Positions 16,483 to 25,216 of a stretch of DNA of 64,000 nucleotides are shown here, piece by piece (positions within the stretch are counted from its first letter, which is position 1; each line of letters opens with the position of its first letter). Under the pieces are notes generated by a model that saw only the letters and a list, made by a program, of their open reading frames with translations, searched no databases and was not told the DNA's origin. Location: NCBI RefSeq assembly GCF_003628555.1, contig NZ_CP021731.1:496001-560000 (forward strand), read 5' to 3'. Made by a program: the position numbers and the translations under genes. Source of the stretch: Azoarcus sp. DN11 (GTDB lineage: Bacteria; Pseudomonadota; Gammaproteobacteria; Burkholderiales; Rhodocyclaceae).

Positions 16483-17007
16483 TCAGGCCGCGGCCAGCGC
16501 CGCGACGAAGGCCTCGGGCGTCACGATCGCGAACAGCGGGCGGACGAGGCGGTGGCGGTTGAGCTTCAGCAGCAGCTTGTCGCGGCTCACGAGGTGGGTC
16601 GCGCCGCCGTCGCGCGCGAGCGTCAGGAACTTCTGGTCGTCGCCGTCCCGGCACGCGGGTAGCGGCGGGGCGCCGGCCGGGTCCTGCGCCGGCAGGACTG
16701 CCGTGCGGGCCGCATAGGCGGCGCGGAGCGCGTCCTGGCGTTCGGGCGCAATGCCGAACTGGCGGTAGGCGAGCACGCGGCGCAGCTCCTCGAGCGTCGC
16801 GTCGTTCGCGAGCAGTACCGGCGCACCGGCGTCGACGAGCGCGCGCAGTGGGGCGAGCCGGGGGTCCTCGAACACCCACAGCGCCATCACGGTGTTGGTA
16901 TCGAGCACGAGGCGCAGGGTCGGAGGCGCGGGCAGGGGCGGCACGGGAGGGGGGGCATCGGCGGGTGGTAAACGAAATCGAGGGGGCGATGCCCCCCTCG
17001 GCTTCAT
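16483..17007 (-). CDS. PIN-domain protein (putative toxin-antitoxin toxin component, PIN_3-like), no antitoxin seen
   Basis: Up to 174 residues. The PIN-domain acidic set is visible: Asp in L-V-L-D-T-N, Glu in L-E-E-L-R-R-V-L, Asp in C-R-D-G-D-D-Q-K-F-L and the C-terminal S-R-D-K-L-L. These coordinate Mg2+ for RNA cleavage in this family. No small antitoxin ORF adjoins it. The first residues are proline-rich and are encoded across the phaC terminator hairpin, so the true start may be an internal GTG near 16940. It lies 16 bp downstream of phaC on the same strand. Confidence 0.65.
   Translation of the reverse strand: MKPRGASPPRFRLPPADAPPPVPPLPAPPTLRLVLDTNTVMALWVFEDPRLAPLRALVDAGAPVLLANDATLEELRRVLAYRQFGIAPERQDALRAAYAARTAVLPAQDPAGAPPLPACRDGDDQKFLTLARDGGATHLVSRDKLLLKLNRHRLVRPLFAIVTPEAFVAALAAA
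16979..17000 (-). terminator. Intrinsic terminator downstream of phaC
   Basis: On the minus strand, CGAGGGGG-loop-CCCCCTCG is followed by ATTTCGTTT, 24 bp past the phaC stop. It overlaps the 5' end of the PIN reading frame, implying that the PIN gene is either weakly read through from phaC or starts further downstream. Confidence 0.65.
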
Positions 17008-17023
17008 CCCTGACGGGCTGGAA

Positions 17024-18847
17024 TCAGGCGGCCTCTTGGGCGTCGAGACGGATCTTGACGTAGGAGCCTGGTGCGTCCTCCAGCACCTTCAGCTTGCCCT
17101 TCGCCGGATCGCGCACGTCGGTCTGTTCCGCGTCGTGCGCGGTGACCCAGGCCTGCCAGTCGGTCCACCACGAACCCGGCTGGTGCTCGGCGCCCTCGAA
17201 CCATTGGTCGGCGGTGTCGGAGAGTTTCGCGGCCGGGTTCAGCCAGTAGCCGTACTTGTTGGCCGCCGGCGGGTTGACGATGCCGGCGATGTGACCCGAG
17301 CCGCCCAGCACGAAGCGCACCGGGCCGCCGAAGTTCGTCGCGCCGACGTAGGTGCTCTTCCACGGCGCGATGTGGTCTTCCAGCGTCGAGATGAAGTAGC
17401 AGGGCACCTTGATCTTGCCGAGGTCGATCGCCACGCCGTCGACCTCGATGCCGCCGGGCTGCACGAGGCGGTTTTCCATGTACATCGCGCGCAGGTAGAA
17501 GCTGTGCATCTTGGCCGGCATGCGTGTCGAGTCGGAGTTCCAGTACAGCAGGTCGAAGGGGAAGGGATCCTTGCCCATCAGGTAGTTATTGACGACGAAG
17601 GACCAGATCAGGTCGTTCGCGCGCATCATGTTGAAGGTGCCCGCCATCTCGGCGCCTTCGAGGTAGCCGCGCTCGAACATCTTCTTCTCGAGGCTGGACA
17701 CCTGGCCTTCGTCGATGAACACGCCCAGCTCGCCCGGCTCGGCGAAGTCGGTCATGGTCGTGAAGAAGGTCGCTGCGGCGATGCGCTTCTGCTTCCTGCC
17801 CGCGAGGTAGGCGAGCGTGGTCGCCAGCAGCGTGCCGCCCAGGCAGTAGCCGCAGGCGTTCACTTCCTTCTCGCCGGTCTGCTTCTCGATCGCGTCCAGC
17901 GCCGCGATGATGCCTTCGAGCACGTAGGACTCGAAGGTCTTGTCGGCGAGGTGCTCGTCCGGGTTCACCCACGAGATCACGAACACCGTGTGGCCCTGGT
18001 CGACGCACCACTTCACGTACGAGTTCTTCTCGCGCAGGTCGAGGATGTAGAACTTGTTGATCCACGGCGGCACGATCAGCAGCGGACGCTTGTAGGTCTT
18101 CGCGGTCGTCGGCGTGTACTGGATCAGCTGCATCATGTCGGTCTGGAACACGACCTTGCCCGGCGTCGTGCCGACGTTCTTGCCCAGCTCGAAGGCGCTG
18201 GTGTCGGTCATCTTCACGCGCAGCTGGCCGCCACCGTCTTCCATGTCGCGCAGCAGGTTGTTCAGGCCCTTGATCAGGTTCTGGCCGTTGCTCTTGACCG
18301 TCTCGCGGAACACTTCCGGGTTGGTCAGCGCGAAATTCGACGGCGACAGCGCGTCGATGTACTGGCGGGTGTAGAAGTTGACCTTCTTCTGCGTCTGCTC
18401 GTCGAGGCCGTCGACGCAGCACACCGTGTCATGCACGTGGCGCGCGGCGATCAGGTAGGACTGCTTGATGAAGTCGAACAGGAAGTGCTCTTCCCACTGC
18501 TCGTCCTTGAAGCGCTTGTCGCTCTTCTCCGGCTCGACGATCGGCGTGCCGTGCATGCCCATCACGCGCAGCATCGAGTGCTGCCACAGCGAGAAGTAGT
18601 CCCACACCAGGTTCATCTGCGACTGGGCAAGCTTGTACGGGTTGGCGAGCAGCTTGGACATCATGTCCATGAAGGCCTGCGCGATGCCCAGCTCGTCGCT
18701 GGGGGTGGCGACGCCTTTCTTCAGCTGGCGCTGGACGTGTTCGCTGATGAGGTGCGAGGCGCGCTGGGCGACTTCGGAATAAGTCTTCGCGACTTCCTTG
18801 GGATCGGGCAGGTCGGCGAACACGGTCTCGGGGGTGGGTGCGGCCAT
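17024..18847 (-). CDS. phaC: Class I poly(3-hydroxyalkanoate) synthase PhaC
   Basis: A 607-residue enzyme that polymerises (R)-3-hydroxyacyl-CoA into PHA granules. The alpha/beta-hydrolase catalytic triad is visible: nucleophile Cys335 in the lipase-box-like G-Y-C-L-G-G, Asp in W-N-S-D-S-T-R, and His in G-S-G-H-I-A-G. Length and N-terminal domain fit class I synthases such as that of Cupriavidus. The start at 18847 has AGGAG 10 nt upstream; a longer ATG at 18877 lacks one. It lies 26 bp downstream of an MBL-fold gene on the same strand. phaB and phasin genes are not in the window; the thiolase at 21916 could supply acetoacetyl-CoA. Confidence 0.93.
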   Translation of the reverse strand: MAAPTPETVFADLPDPKEVAKTYSEVAQRASHLISEHVQRQLKKGVATPSDELGIAQAFMDMMSKLLANPYKLAQSQMNLVWDYFSLWQHSMLRVMGMHGTPIVEPEKSDKRFKDEQWEEHFLFDFIKQSYLIAARHVHDTVCCVDGLDEQTQKKVNFYTRQYIDALSPSNFALTNPEVFRETVKSNGQNLIKGLNNLLRDMEDGGGQLRVKMTDTSAFELGKNVGTTPGKVVFQTDMMQLIQYTPTTAKTYKRPLLIVPPWINKFYILDLREKNSYVKWCVDQGHTVFVISWVNPDEHLADKTFESYVLEGIIAALDAIEKQTGEKEVNACGYCLGGTLLATTLAYLAGRKQKRIAAATFFTTMTDFAEPGELGVFIDEGQVSSLEKKMFERGYLEGAEMAGTFNMMRANDLIWSFVVNNYLMGKDPFPFDLLYWNSDSTRMPAKMHSFYLRAMYMENRLVQPGGIEVDGVAIDLGKIKVPCYFISTLEDHIAPWKSTYVGATNFGGPVRFVLGGSGHIAGIVNPPAANKYGYWLNPAAKLSDTADQWFEGAEHQPGSWWTDWQAWVTAHDAEQTDVRDPAKGKLKVLEDAPGSYVKIRLDAQEAA

Positions 18848-18873
18848 TCTGTTCTTGCTCCTGTCTTCAAGCT

Positions 18874-19902
18874 TCAAGCTGTTTTTTCGAATCGGATGAT
18901 GCTGGTCCGGTCGCCCACCCTGCGGGCCTCGCCGCGCGCGGCAAGGTAGTTGAGGTGGGCAATCGCCTCTCCCATGGCGAACATGACCTGATGCGTGTCC
19001 AGTTCGCGGGGGAACAGCGTCGATAGCAGTTCCCCTGCGCTGCGGGGGGTCTCGATCTCTTTCAATAGTGCACTGCAGCGTTCACGGTGGTGCGCCTCGA
19101 GTTGGGCGATGCGCGCACGGATGCCGCGGAACGGATGCCCGTGTGATGGTAGCACGAGCGTATCGTCGGGCAAGTCCTTGAAGCGATTTAATGATTCGAG
19201 GAACCAGCCGAGCAGGTCATCCTCCGGGGTGAGGGCGTAAACGCTGACGTTTGTCGAGATGCGCGGTAGCAGCATATCGCCCGAAATGAGCACTCCGAGC
19301 GACTCGCAATACAGGCTCGCGTGCTCAGGGGAATGGCCGAAGCCGACGATCACGCGCCAGTCCCGGCCGCCGATGCGGACGACGTCGCCGTCGAAGATCC
19401 GCTGGTAGGACTTGGGCAGTGCCGGCACGCCGCGGCGATAGGAGTTGCCGCGCTCGCGCAGCGCCCCCTGGCGTTCGGGGTCGAGCCCGTGGGCTGCGAA
19501 GTGCGCGACCATCTCGTCCACCGCGGTGCCCGCGATTTCGTTCCAGATCGCGTGGCCGTTGAAGAACTCGCCCTGCGTCATGACGACCGGCGCGCCGTTG
19601 CGTTTGGCGAGCCATGCGGCAAGGCCGAGGTGGTCGGGGTGGCTGTGGGTGACCAGCACGCGCGACAGCGGGCGCGGGTCGCGATCGAGGATCGCGCTCC
19701 AGTTGTCGCGCACCGCGTCGATGCCGAAGCCGGTGTCGACGACCGTCAGCGCGGCGCCGTCGTCGAGCAGCCACAGGTTGATGTGGTTCAGCACGAAGGG
19801 CAAGGGCATGCGGACCCAGCCCACGCCGGGCGCGACCTGCCGCACTTCGGCTGCGCCGGGGGTGTCGGGGAACGGGTACTGCAGATCCTGCAAGGTCGTC
19901 AT
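18874..19902 (-). CDS. MBL-fold metallo-hydrolase
   Basis: A 342-residue metallo-beta-lactamase-fold hydrolase with the metal motif T-H-S-H-P-D-H near 110-116, a downstream S-G-D-M-L-L Asp ligand and S-H-G-H-P-F near 250. A C-terminal helical domain contains a DNA-binding-like bundle typical of LACTB2/flavoprotein-like MBL members. The start at 19902 follows GAGAGA. It is divergent from the LiuR-type regulator (138 bp away) and upstream of phaC in the same direction. This suggests a thioesterase- or hydroxyacyl-thioester-type role linked to acyl-CoA or PHA metabolism, which is inference from position only. Confidence 0.8.
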   Translation of the reverse strand: MTTLQDLQYPFPDTPGAAEVRQVAPGVGWVRMPLPFVLNHINLWLLDDGAALTVVDTGFGIDAVRDNWSAILDRDPRPLSRVLVTHSHPDHLGLAAWLAKRNGAPVVMTQGEFFNGHAIWNEIAGTAVDEMVAHFAAHGLDPERQGALRERGNSYRRGVPALPKSYQRIFDGDVVRIGGRDWRVIVGFGHSPEHASLYCESLGVLISGDMLLPRISTNVSVYALTPEDDLLGWFLESLNRFKDLPDDTLVLPSHGHPFRGIRARIAQLEAHHRERCSALLKEIETPRSAGELLSTLFPRELDTHQVMFAMGEAIAHLNYLAARGEARRVGDRTSIIRFEKTA

Positions 19903-20040
19903 TCGAATCTCTCTCGGTTGGCGGGGCGCACTCGAGCATTGCCCGAACCCCTGAATTCTGATTAACTTTTCCGCCCTGTCGGGGCGGCTCCGGCAAAAAC
20001 ACGGTCGGCGTCCGACCGTTTTACTTCGAGCAATCGGCCA

Positions 20041-20478
20041 ATGGCAAGCGAACAGACCTACACCATCACGGAACTCGCGCGGGAATTCGACGTGACCCCG
20101 CGGGCGATCCGCTTCTACGAGGACCAGGGCCTGCTGAAGCCGTCGCGTGCCGGCCGCACCCGGGTGTACTCGAAATCCGACCGCACGCGCCTCAAGCTCA
20201 CGCTGCGCGGCAAGCGCCTGGGTCTGTCGCTCGCCGAGATCAAGGAACTGATCGAGATGCACGGCGGCGTGGGCAATTCCGCCCCCCAGCTGCTGCGTTT
20301 CCTTGTCGTGCTCGCCGACCGCCGCGCCGCGCTCGAACAGCAGCGCGAAGACATCGAGGCGGTGCTGGGCGAGATCGATTCGCTGGAGAAGCAGTGCTCG
20401 GAACTGCTCGGCCACGACGCGTCGCGTGCTGCCGAGGAGCGCGCGGAAGTCGTGCGCCGCATGCGCACCGGGGCTTGA
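20041..20478 (+). CDS. liuR: MerR-family regulator, LiuR type (branched-chain/acyl-CoA catabolism)
   Basis: A 145-residue MerR regulator. The N-terminal winged helix-turn-helix has Y-T-I-T-E-L-A-R-E-F-D-V-T-P-R-A-I-R-F-Y-E; a dimerisation coiled coil covers residues 85-125. There are no metal-binding cysteines of the MerR/CueR kind, so the effector is probably an acyl-CoA, as for LiuR of leucine and odd-chain catabolism in proteobacteria. It stands directly before a thiolase, acyl-CoA dehydrogenase, enoyl-CoA hydratase and HMG-CoA lyase run on the same strand, with an operator-like palindrome just after its stop. Confidence 0.75.
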   Translation: MASEQTYTITELAREFDVTPRAIRFYEDQGLLKPSRAGRTRVYSKSDRTRLKLTLRGKRLGLSLAEIKELIEMHGGVGNSAPQLLRFLVVLADRRAALEQQREDIEAVLGEIDSLEKQCSELLGHDASRAAEERAEVVRRMRTGA

Positions 20479-20493
20479 TTTTTTTGATGGTTA

Positions 20494-20511
20494 GTTTACG
20501 TTGACGTAAAC
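20494..20511. promoter_or_regulatory. Putative LiuR operator
   Basis: GTTTACG-TTGA-CGTAAAC is a perfect 7-bp-armed inverted repeat 16 bp after the liuR stop, continuing into CGTAAT. It resembles the TTACG/CGTAA-type sites I recall for LiuR. It sits 229 bp before the next start codon; the remainder of that gap (20512-20739) contains no ORF or clear promoter that I can support. Confidence 0.55.
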
Positions 20512-20739
20512 GTAATTACAACGGGAACGGCCGGGCAATACGGGTCGGTGTGACGAATTTTGCGGTGCTCATGCCCTTCGGAGATGGGCGCGGGTTGTGG
20601 CAGGATTGTGGATTGGGTGCGTCCGCTGCCATGAGCAGGCGGGCACGCGCGCATGCGGCGGGACCGGCGGTTCCGCTGCACACCGATAATCCGCGAGCGC
20701 AGGGATGTTCCCCGCTCGTGACTGTTCCTGGGAGTGACG

Positions 20740-21879
20740 ATGGCAGCAAAGCTTCGCATACTGAGTGCCGACGATAAGGTCGAACTGGAGCACGTGCGCC
20801 AATTTTTCCGCAATTACGCGGGCTGGCTGGGCGTGGACCTGTGTTTCCAGGGATTCGGCGAAGAAATGGCGTCCCTGCCCGGCGCGTATGCGGCCCCCGA
20901 GGGGCGGCTGTTCTATGCGGAAAACGACAGCAAGCCGGCGGGCTGCGTGGGGCTGCGACCGACCACCGAAGGCGTGTGCGAGATGAAGCGCCTGTACGTC
21001 GAGCCGGCGCACCGCGGCCTCGGCATCGGCCGCGACCTCGTGCTCGCGGCGATCCGCAGCGCCAAGGATCTCGGCTACCGCCGCATCATGCTCGACACGC
21101 TGCCGGCGATGCGCATCGCGCTGAAGCTGTATCGGGAAATGGGTTTCAAGGAGACGCCGGCCTATTATCCGACGCCGGTCGAGGGGACGATCCTGCTGTC
21201 GCTGGACCTCGAGAACTGGTCCGAGGAAGAGGTCGCCAACGAGAACCTGTTCCACCTCTTCGACTACAACCGTGCCTGGTCGCAGCAGATGCACCAGGTC
21301 GATCCGACTTTTTTCCAGAAGCTCTCGAAGCTGCAGGCGCCGGAATACCTGTGGATCGGCTGCTCCGATTCGCGCGTGCCGGCCAACCAGATCATCGGCC
21401 TGCTGCCGGGCGAGGTCTTCGTGCATCGCAACGTCGCGAACGTCGTCGTGCATACGGATCTCAACTGCCTGTCGGTGATCCAGTTCGCCGTCGATGTGCT
21501 GAAGGTCAAGCACATCATGGTGGTCGGCCACTACGGCTGCGGCGGCGTGAAATCGGCGCTGGAACGTGATCGCATCGGCCTGGTCGACCTGTGGCTACGC
21601 CACGTGCAGGACGTGCATGTGAAGCACCAGAAGGCAGTCGACGCGCTGCCTGCGGAGCTCGCGCACGACCGTCTGTGCGAGCTGAACGCGCTGGAGCAGG
21701 TCGTGAATGTGTGCCAGACCGTGGTGGTGCAGGACGCGTGGCGCCGCGGCCAGCCGCTGACGGTGCATGCCTGGATCTATGGATTGAAGGATGGGCTGGT
21801 GCGCGACCTGGGGCTGAACGTGCGCCGTCCGGAAGACTTGATGCCGCGTTATGTTGCGGCACTGGAATCACTGGCCTGA
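20740..21879 (+). CDS. Fusion of GNAT N-acetyltransferase and beta-carbonic anhydrase
   Basis: A 379-residue two-domain protein. Residues 1-155 are a GNAT fold: L-Y-V-E-P-A-H-R-G-L-G-I-G-R-D-L at 85-100 is motif A for acetyl-CoA. Residues about 167-379 are a full beta-class carbonic anhydrase (CO2 + H2O to bicarbonate): zinc ligands Cys208 in C-S-D-S-R with Asp210/Arg212, and His264 and Cys267 in H-Y-G-C-G-G, spaced as in E. coli Can. There is no frameshift or stop between the domains. The start at 20740 follows GGGAG by 5-6 nt. It lies between liuR and the thiolase, 36 bp before the latter, so co-regulation with acyl-CoA catabolism is likely. Bicarbonate could feed biotin carboxylases of that pathway (none are in the window). 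Confidence 0.9.
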   Translation: MAAKLRILSADDKVELEHVRQFFRNYAGWLGVDLCFQGFGEEMASLPGAYAAPEGRLFYAENDSKPAGCVGLRPTTEGVCEMKRLYVEPAHRGLGIGRDLVLAAIRSAKDLGYRRIMLDTLPAMRIALKLYREMGFKETPAYYPTPVEGTILLSLDLENWSEEEVANENLFHLFDYNRAWSQQMHQVDPTFFQKLSKLQAPEYLWIGCSDSRVPANQIIGLLPGEVFVHRNVANVVVHTDLNCLSVIQFAVDVLKVKHIMVVGHYGCGGVKSALERDRIGLVDLWLRHVQDVHVKHQKAVDALPAELAHDRLCELNALEQVVNVCQTVVVQDAWRRGQPLTVHAWIYGLKDGLVRDLGLNVRRPEDLMPRYVAALESLA

Positions 21880-21915
21880 GAGCCGGGTAACCAAGACGTT
21901 TTACAGGAGAGAAGC

Positions 21916-23106
21916 ATGAGTGATCCCGTCGTTATCGTTTCCGCCGCGCGTACGCCGATGGGCGGTTTCCAGGGCGAGCTGTCCGGCCTGACCGGCCCGC
22001 AGCTCGGCGCTGTCGCGATCAAGGCCGCCGTCGAGCGCGCCGGGATCACTCCCGAGCAGGTTCAGGAAGTGCTGATGGGCTGCGTGCTGCCCGCGGGCGT
22101 CGGCCAGGCGCCGGCCCGCCAGGCGGCGCTCGGCGCGGGCCTGCCGCTGTCGGCCGGCTGCACGACGATCAGCAAGGTGTGCGGTTCGGGCATGAAGGCG
22201 ACGATGCTTGCGCACGACCTGCTCGTGGTCGGCACCAACGACGTGATGGTCGCGGGCGGCATGGAGTCGATGTCGAACGCGCCCTACATGCTGCCGAAGG
22301 CGCGCGGCGGCTATCGCCTCGGCCACGGCCAGATGCTCGACCACATGTTCTACGACGGCCTCGAGGACAGCTATTCGAAGGAAACCAAGGGTCGCCTGAT
22401 GGGCACTTTCGCCGAGGACTGCGCGGGCCATTTCGACTTCACCCGCAATGCTCAGGACGAGTTCGCGATCGCTTCGACGACGCGCGCGCAGAATGCGATC
22501 AAGGACGGCTCCTTCGCGTGGGAAATCGCGCCGGTGACCGTATCGGGCCGCAAGGGCGAGGTCGTCATCGACAAGGACGAGCAACCGCCGAAGGCGCAGA
22601 TCGACAAGATCGCAGGCCTCAAGCCCGCGTTCGCGAAGGACGGCACCGTCACCGCCGCGAACTCGTCCTCGATCTCCGACGGCGCGGCCGCGCTCGTGAT
22701 GATGCGCCGCTCGACTGCCGACAAGCTGGGCCTGAAGCCGCTCGCGACCATTGTCGGCCACGCGACGCACGCGCAGGAGCCGAAGTGGTTCACGACCGCC
22801 CCGGTCGGTGCGATGCAGAAGGTGCTGGCGAAGGCCGGCTGGACGAAGGATCAGGTCGACCTGTGGGAGATCAACGAAGCCTTTGCGGTCGTCACGATGG
22901 CGGCGATGAAGGAGCTCGACCTGCCGCACGACAAGGTGAACGTGCATGGCGGTGCTTGCGCGCTGGGCCATCCGATCGGCGCTTCGGGCGCGCGCATCAT
23001 CGTCACGCTCCTGGGCGCGCTGAAGAAGTACGGCAAGAAGCGCGGCGTCGCGAGCCTGTGCATCGGCGGCGGCGAGGCGACGGCCGTGGCAGTGGAGCTT
23101 GCGTAA
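21916..23106 (+). CDS. Acetyl-CoA C-acetyltransferase (thiolase II)
   Basis: The 396-residue thiolase interconverts two acetyl-CoA and acetoacetyl-CoA. The acyl-accepting Cys89 lies in S-K-V-C-G-S-G-M-K, and the second active-site pair lies in G-G-A-C-A-L-G-H-P-I-G and C-I-G-G-G-E. Length equals that of AtoB/PhaA enzymes. The start follows AGGAGAGAAGC. It ends directly before the next ATG (TAA-ATG, no gap). It can finish leucine/isoleucine degradation (acetoacetate or methylacetoacetyl-CoA) and could also supply PHA synthesis by the nearby PhaC; the sequence does not separate the two. Confidence 0.9.
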   Translation: MSDPVVIVSAARTPMGGFQGELSGLTGPQLGAVAIKAAVERAGITPEQVQEVLMGCVLPAGVGQAPARQAALGAGLPLSAGCTTISKVCGSGMKATMLAHDLLVVGTNDVMVAGGMESMSNAPYMLPKARGGYRLGHGQMLDHMFYDGLEDSYSKETKGRLMGTFAEDCAGHFDFTRNAQDEFAIASTTRAQNAIKDGSFAWEIAPVTVSGRKGEVVIDKDEQPPKAQIDKIAGLKPAFAKDGTVTAANSSSISDGAAALVMMRRSTADKLGLKPLATIVGHATHAQEPKWFTTAPVGAMQKVLAKAGWTKDQVDLWEINEAFAVVTMAAMKELDLPHDKVNVHGGACALGHPIGASGARIIVTLLGALKKYGKKRGVASLCIGGGEATAVAVELA

Positions 23107-24252
23107 ATGATCCTCACGCAAGAACAGGAAATGATCCGCGACTCCCTGCGCGCCTTCGCGCAGGAGCGCCTGGCGCCTTTCGCCGCCGAATGGGACCGCA
23201 ACCACACTTTCCCACGCGAGGCGCTGAAGGAACTCGCCGAGCTGGGCGCCTTGGGCATGGTCGTGCCCGAGCAGTGGGGCGGCGCGGGGATGGACTATGT
23301 GAGCCTCGTGCTCGCGCTGGAAGAGATCGCGGCGGGCGACGGCGCGACCTCGACCATCGTCAGCGTGCAGAACTCGCTCGCCTGCGGCATCCCGAATCGC
23401 TACGGCAACGACGCGCAGAAGGACGAGTGGCTGAAGCCGCTCGCCCGCGGCGAGAAGCTGGGCTGCTTCTGCCTGACCGAACCGCACGTGGGTTCGGACG
23501 CCTCCGCATTGAAGACGACGGCTGTGCGTGACGGCGACTCGTGGGTCATCAACGGCGTGAAGCAGTTCATCACGACCGGCCGCGAAGCCGATGTCGCGAT
23601 CGTGTTCGCCGTGACCGACAAGAACGCCGGCAAGAAGGGCATCTCGTGCTTCCTCGTGCCGACCGGGTTTCCCAACTACGCGCCGGGCTACATCGTCGCG
23701 CGCATCGAGGAGAAGATGGGCCAGAAGGCCTCCGACACTGCGCAGATCCTCTTCGAGAACTGCCGCGTGCCGGCGGGCGCGCTGCTCGGCGCCGAAGGCG
23801 AGGGCTACAAGATCGCGCTGTCAAACCTCGAAGCCGGCCGGATCGGCATCGCCGCGCAGTGCCTCGGCATGGCGCGCGCGGCGCTGGAAGCCGCGGTGAA
23901 GTACGCGCACGAGCGTGAGACCTTCGGCAAGCCGATCTTCGAGCATCAGGCGGTGAATTTCCGCCTCGCGGACATGGCAACGCAACTGGAAGCCGCGCGC
24001 CAGCTCGTCTGGCACGCCGCGACGCTGAAGGACGCCGGCCGGCCCTGCCTGAAGGAAGCGTCGATGGCGAAACTCTTCGCCTCCGAGATGGCGGAGAAGG
24101 TCTGCTCGGACGCGATCCAGATCCACGGCGGTTACGGCTACGTCAGCGACTTCCCGGTCGAGCGCATCTACCGCGACGTGCGCGTGTGCCAGATCTACGA
24201 AGGCGCGAGCGACATCCAGCGCCTGGTGATCGGCCGCTCGCTGGCGATCTGA
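23107..24252 (+). CDS. Acyl-CoA dehydrogenase (short/branched-chain type)
   Basis: A 381-residue FAD-dependent dehydrogenase, mitochondrial SCAD/SBCAD-like. Visible motifs are [12 protein letters not shown] near 121-132, the I-T-T-G FAD region, Q-I-H-G-G-Y-G near 338, and the catalytic base Glu365 in [10 protein letters not shown]. With the base at this late position the enzyme is of the short-chain/2-methyl-branched class and not a typical isovaleryl-CoA dehydrogenase, whose base sits about 110 residues earlier. Together with its neighbours this suggests oxidation of 2-methylbutyryl-, isobutyryl- or butyryl-CoA. It starts immediately after the thiolase stop. Confidence 0.88.
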   Translation: MILTQEQEMIRDSLRAFAQERLAPFAAEWDRNHTFPREALKELAELGALGMVVPEQWGGAGMDYVSLVLALEEIAAGDGATSTIVSVQNSLACGIPNRYGNDAQKDEWLKPLARGEKLGCFCLTEPHVGSDASALKTTAVRDGDSWVINGVKQFITTGREADVAIVFAVTDKNAGKKGISCFLVPTGFPNYAPGYIVARIEEKMGQKASDTAQILFENCRVPAGALLGAEGEGYKIALSNLEAGRIGIAAQCLGMARAALEAAVKYAHERETFGKPIFEHQAVNFRLADMATQLEAARQLVWHAATLKDAGRPCLKEASMAKLFASEMAEKVCSDAIQIHGGYGYVSDFPVERIYRDVRVCQIYEGASDIQRLVIGRSLAI

Positions 24253-24270
24253 TCGGCCGCCACGTTATAC

Positions 24271-24344
24271 GGTCCTGCGGGAGCAGTCGCGGCGGGCATC
24301 TCCCGCAGCCTCCCTCCCGATTTCTTGCCGCGTCCCGCAGGACC
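24271..24344 (+). promoter_or_regulatory. Alternative inverted repeats between acyl-CoA dehydrogenase and liuC-like gene
   Basis: GGTCCTGCGGGA (24271-24282) can pair with TCCCGCAGGACC (24333-24344), a perfect 12-bp stem with a 50-nt loop. Its 3' part can alternatively pair with TCCCGCAG at 24301-24308 inside that loop. The 151-bp gap holds no ORF. Mutually exclusive hairpins in an operon spacer suggest mRNA processing, a stability element or attenuation; no U-tract follows. Confidence 0.45.
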
Positions 24345-24403
24345 TCCTATCCCGGCAAGGGGCCGCAGAGCCCCACGCCTTGAAAATCGATCCGGAGACG
24401 AAA

Positions 24404-25195
24404 TTGAAGTACGAAACTCTCGAAATCGCGCTCGAACAGGGCGTCGCCACGATCTGGATGAACCGTCCGAACGTCCATAACGCCTTCAACGCGCAACTGA
24501 TCGCCGACATCACGGCCGCCTGTCGCGAGCTCGATGCAGACAACGCGGTGCGCGTCGTGGTGCTCGCCGGTCGTGGCAAGAGCTTCTCGGCCGGCGCCGA
24601 TCTCAACTGGATGAAGGCGGCGGGCGAGGCCAGTGTCGAGGAGAACCTCGCCGACGCACGCAAGCTCGCGGGCATGCTGCGCACGCTGTCCGAGATGCGC
24701 AAGCCCACGATCGCGCGCGTGCAGGGCGCGGCCCTCGGCGGTGGCATGGGACTCGCTAGCGCTTGCGACATCTGTGTGGCGTCGGACAAGGCGGTGTTCG
24801 CGACCTCCGAGGTCAAGTTCGGGATCATCCCGTCGGCGATCAGCCCCTACGTGATCCGTGCGATCGGCGAGCGCCAGTCCTGCCGCTACTTCCAGTCGGC
24901 CGAGCGGATTTCCGCCGGGCGTGCAGGCGAGATCGGCCTCGCGCACGAAGTCGTCGCGGCCGAGGAGCTCGACGCGAAGGTCGCCGAGATCGTCACCGCG
25001 CTGCTGCAGGGCGGGCCGAACGCGCAGGCGGCGGCGAAGGACCTGATCCGCGCGGTGGCGCACCGGCCGGTGTCGGACGAGATCGTCGAGGACACCGCGC
25101 GGCGCATCGCCGGCCTGCGTGCGACGCCGGAAGCGAAGGAGGGGCTGGACGCCTTCCTGTCGAAGCGTCCGGCCGCGTGGGTGCCTGCGTCCTGA
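24404..25195 (+). CDS. Enoyl-CoA hydratase/isomerase (LiuC-type methylglutaconyl-CoA hydratase)
   Basis: A 263-residue crotonase-fold enzyme with the oxyanion-hole elements F-S-A-G-A-D-L near 65-71 and the G-G-G-M-G-L segment near 110. The second catalytic region reads [10 protein letters not shown], as in LiuC/methylglutaconyl-CoA hydratase rather than E. coli FadB-type enzymes (Glu-Glu pair). The TTG at 24404 is chosen because GGAGA lies 5-6 nt upstream; another TTG at 24380 would add 8 residues. It sits between the dehydrogenase and HMG-CoA lyase, which agrees with a leucine-pathway role. Confidence 0.8.
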   Translation: MKYETLEIALEQGVATIWMNRPNVHNAFNAQLIADITAACRELDADNAVRVVVLAGRGKSFSAGADLNWMKAAGEASVEENLADARKLAGMLRTLSEMRKPTIARVQGAALGGGMGLASACDICVASDKAVFATSEVKFGIIPSAISPYVIRAIGERQSCRYFQSAERISAGRAGEIGLAHEVVAAEELDAKVAEIVTALLQGGPNAQAAAKDLIRAVAHRPVSDEIVEDTARRIAGLRATPEAKEGLDAFLSKRPAAWVPAS

Positions 25196-25216
25196 CAAAC
25201 CGCCGAACAACACACC

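Noticed and set aside
20512..20739. Small plus-strand frame (20550-20777) ahead of the GNAT-carbonic anhydrase gene
   Set aside because: No ribosome site, composition unlike coding sequence, and it overlaps the real start of the fusion gene in another frame.
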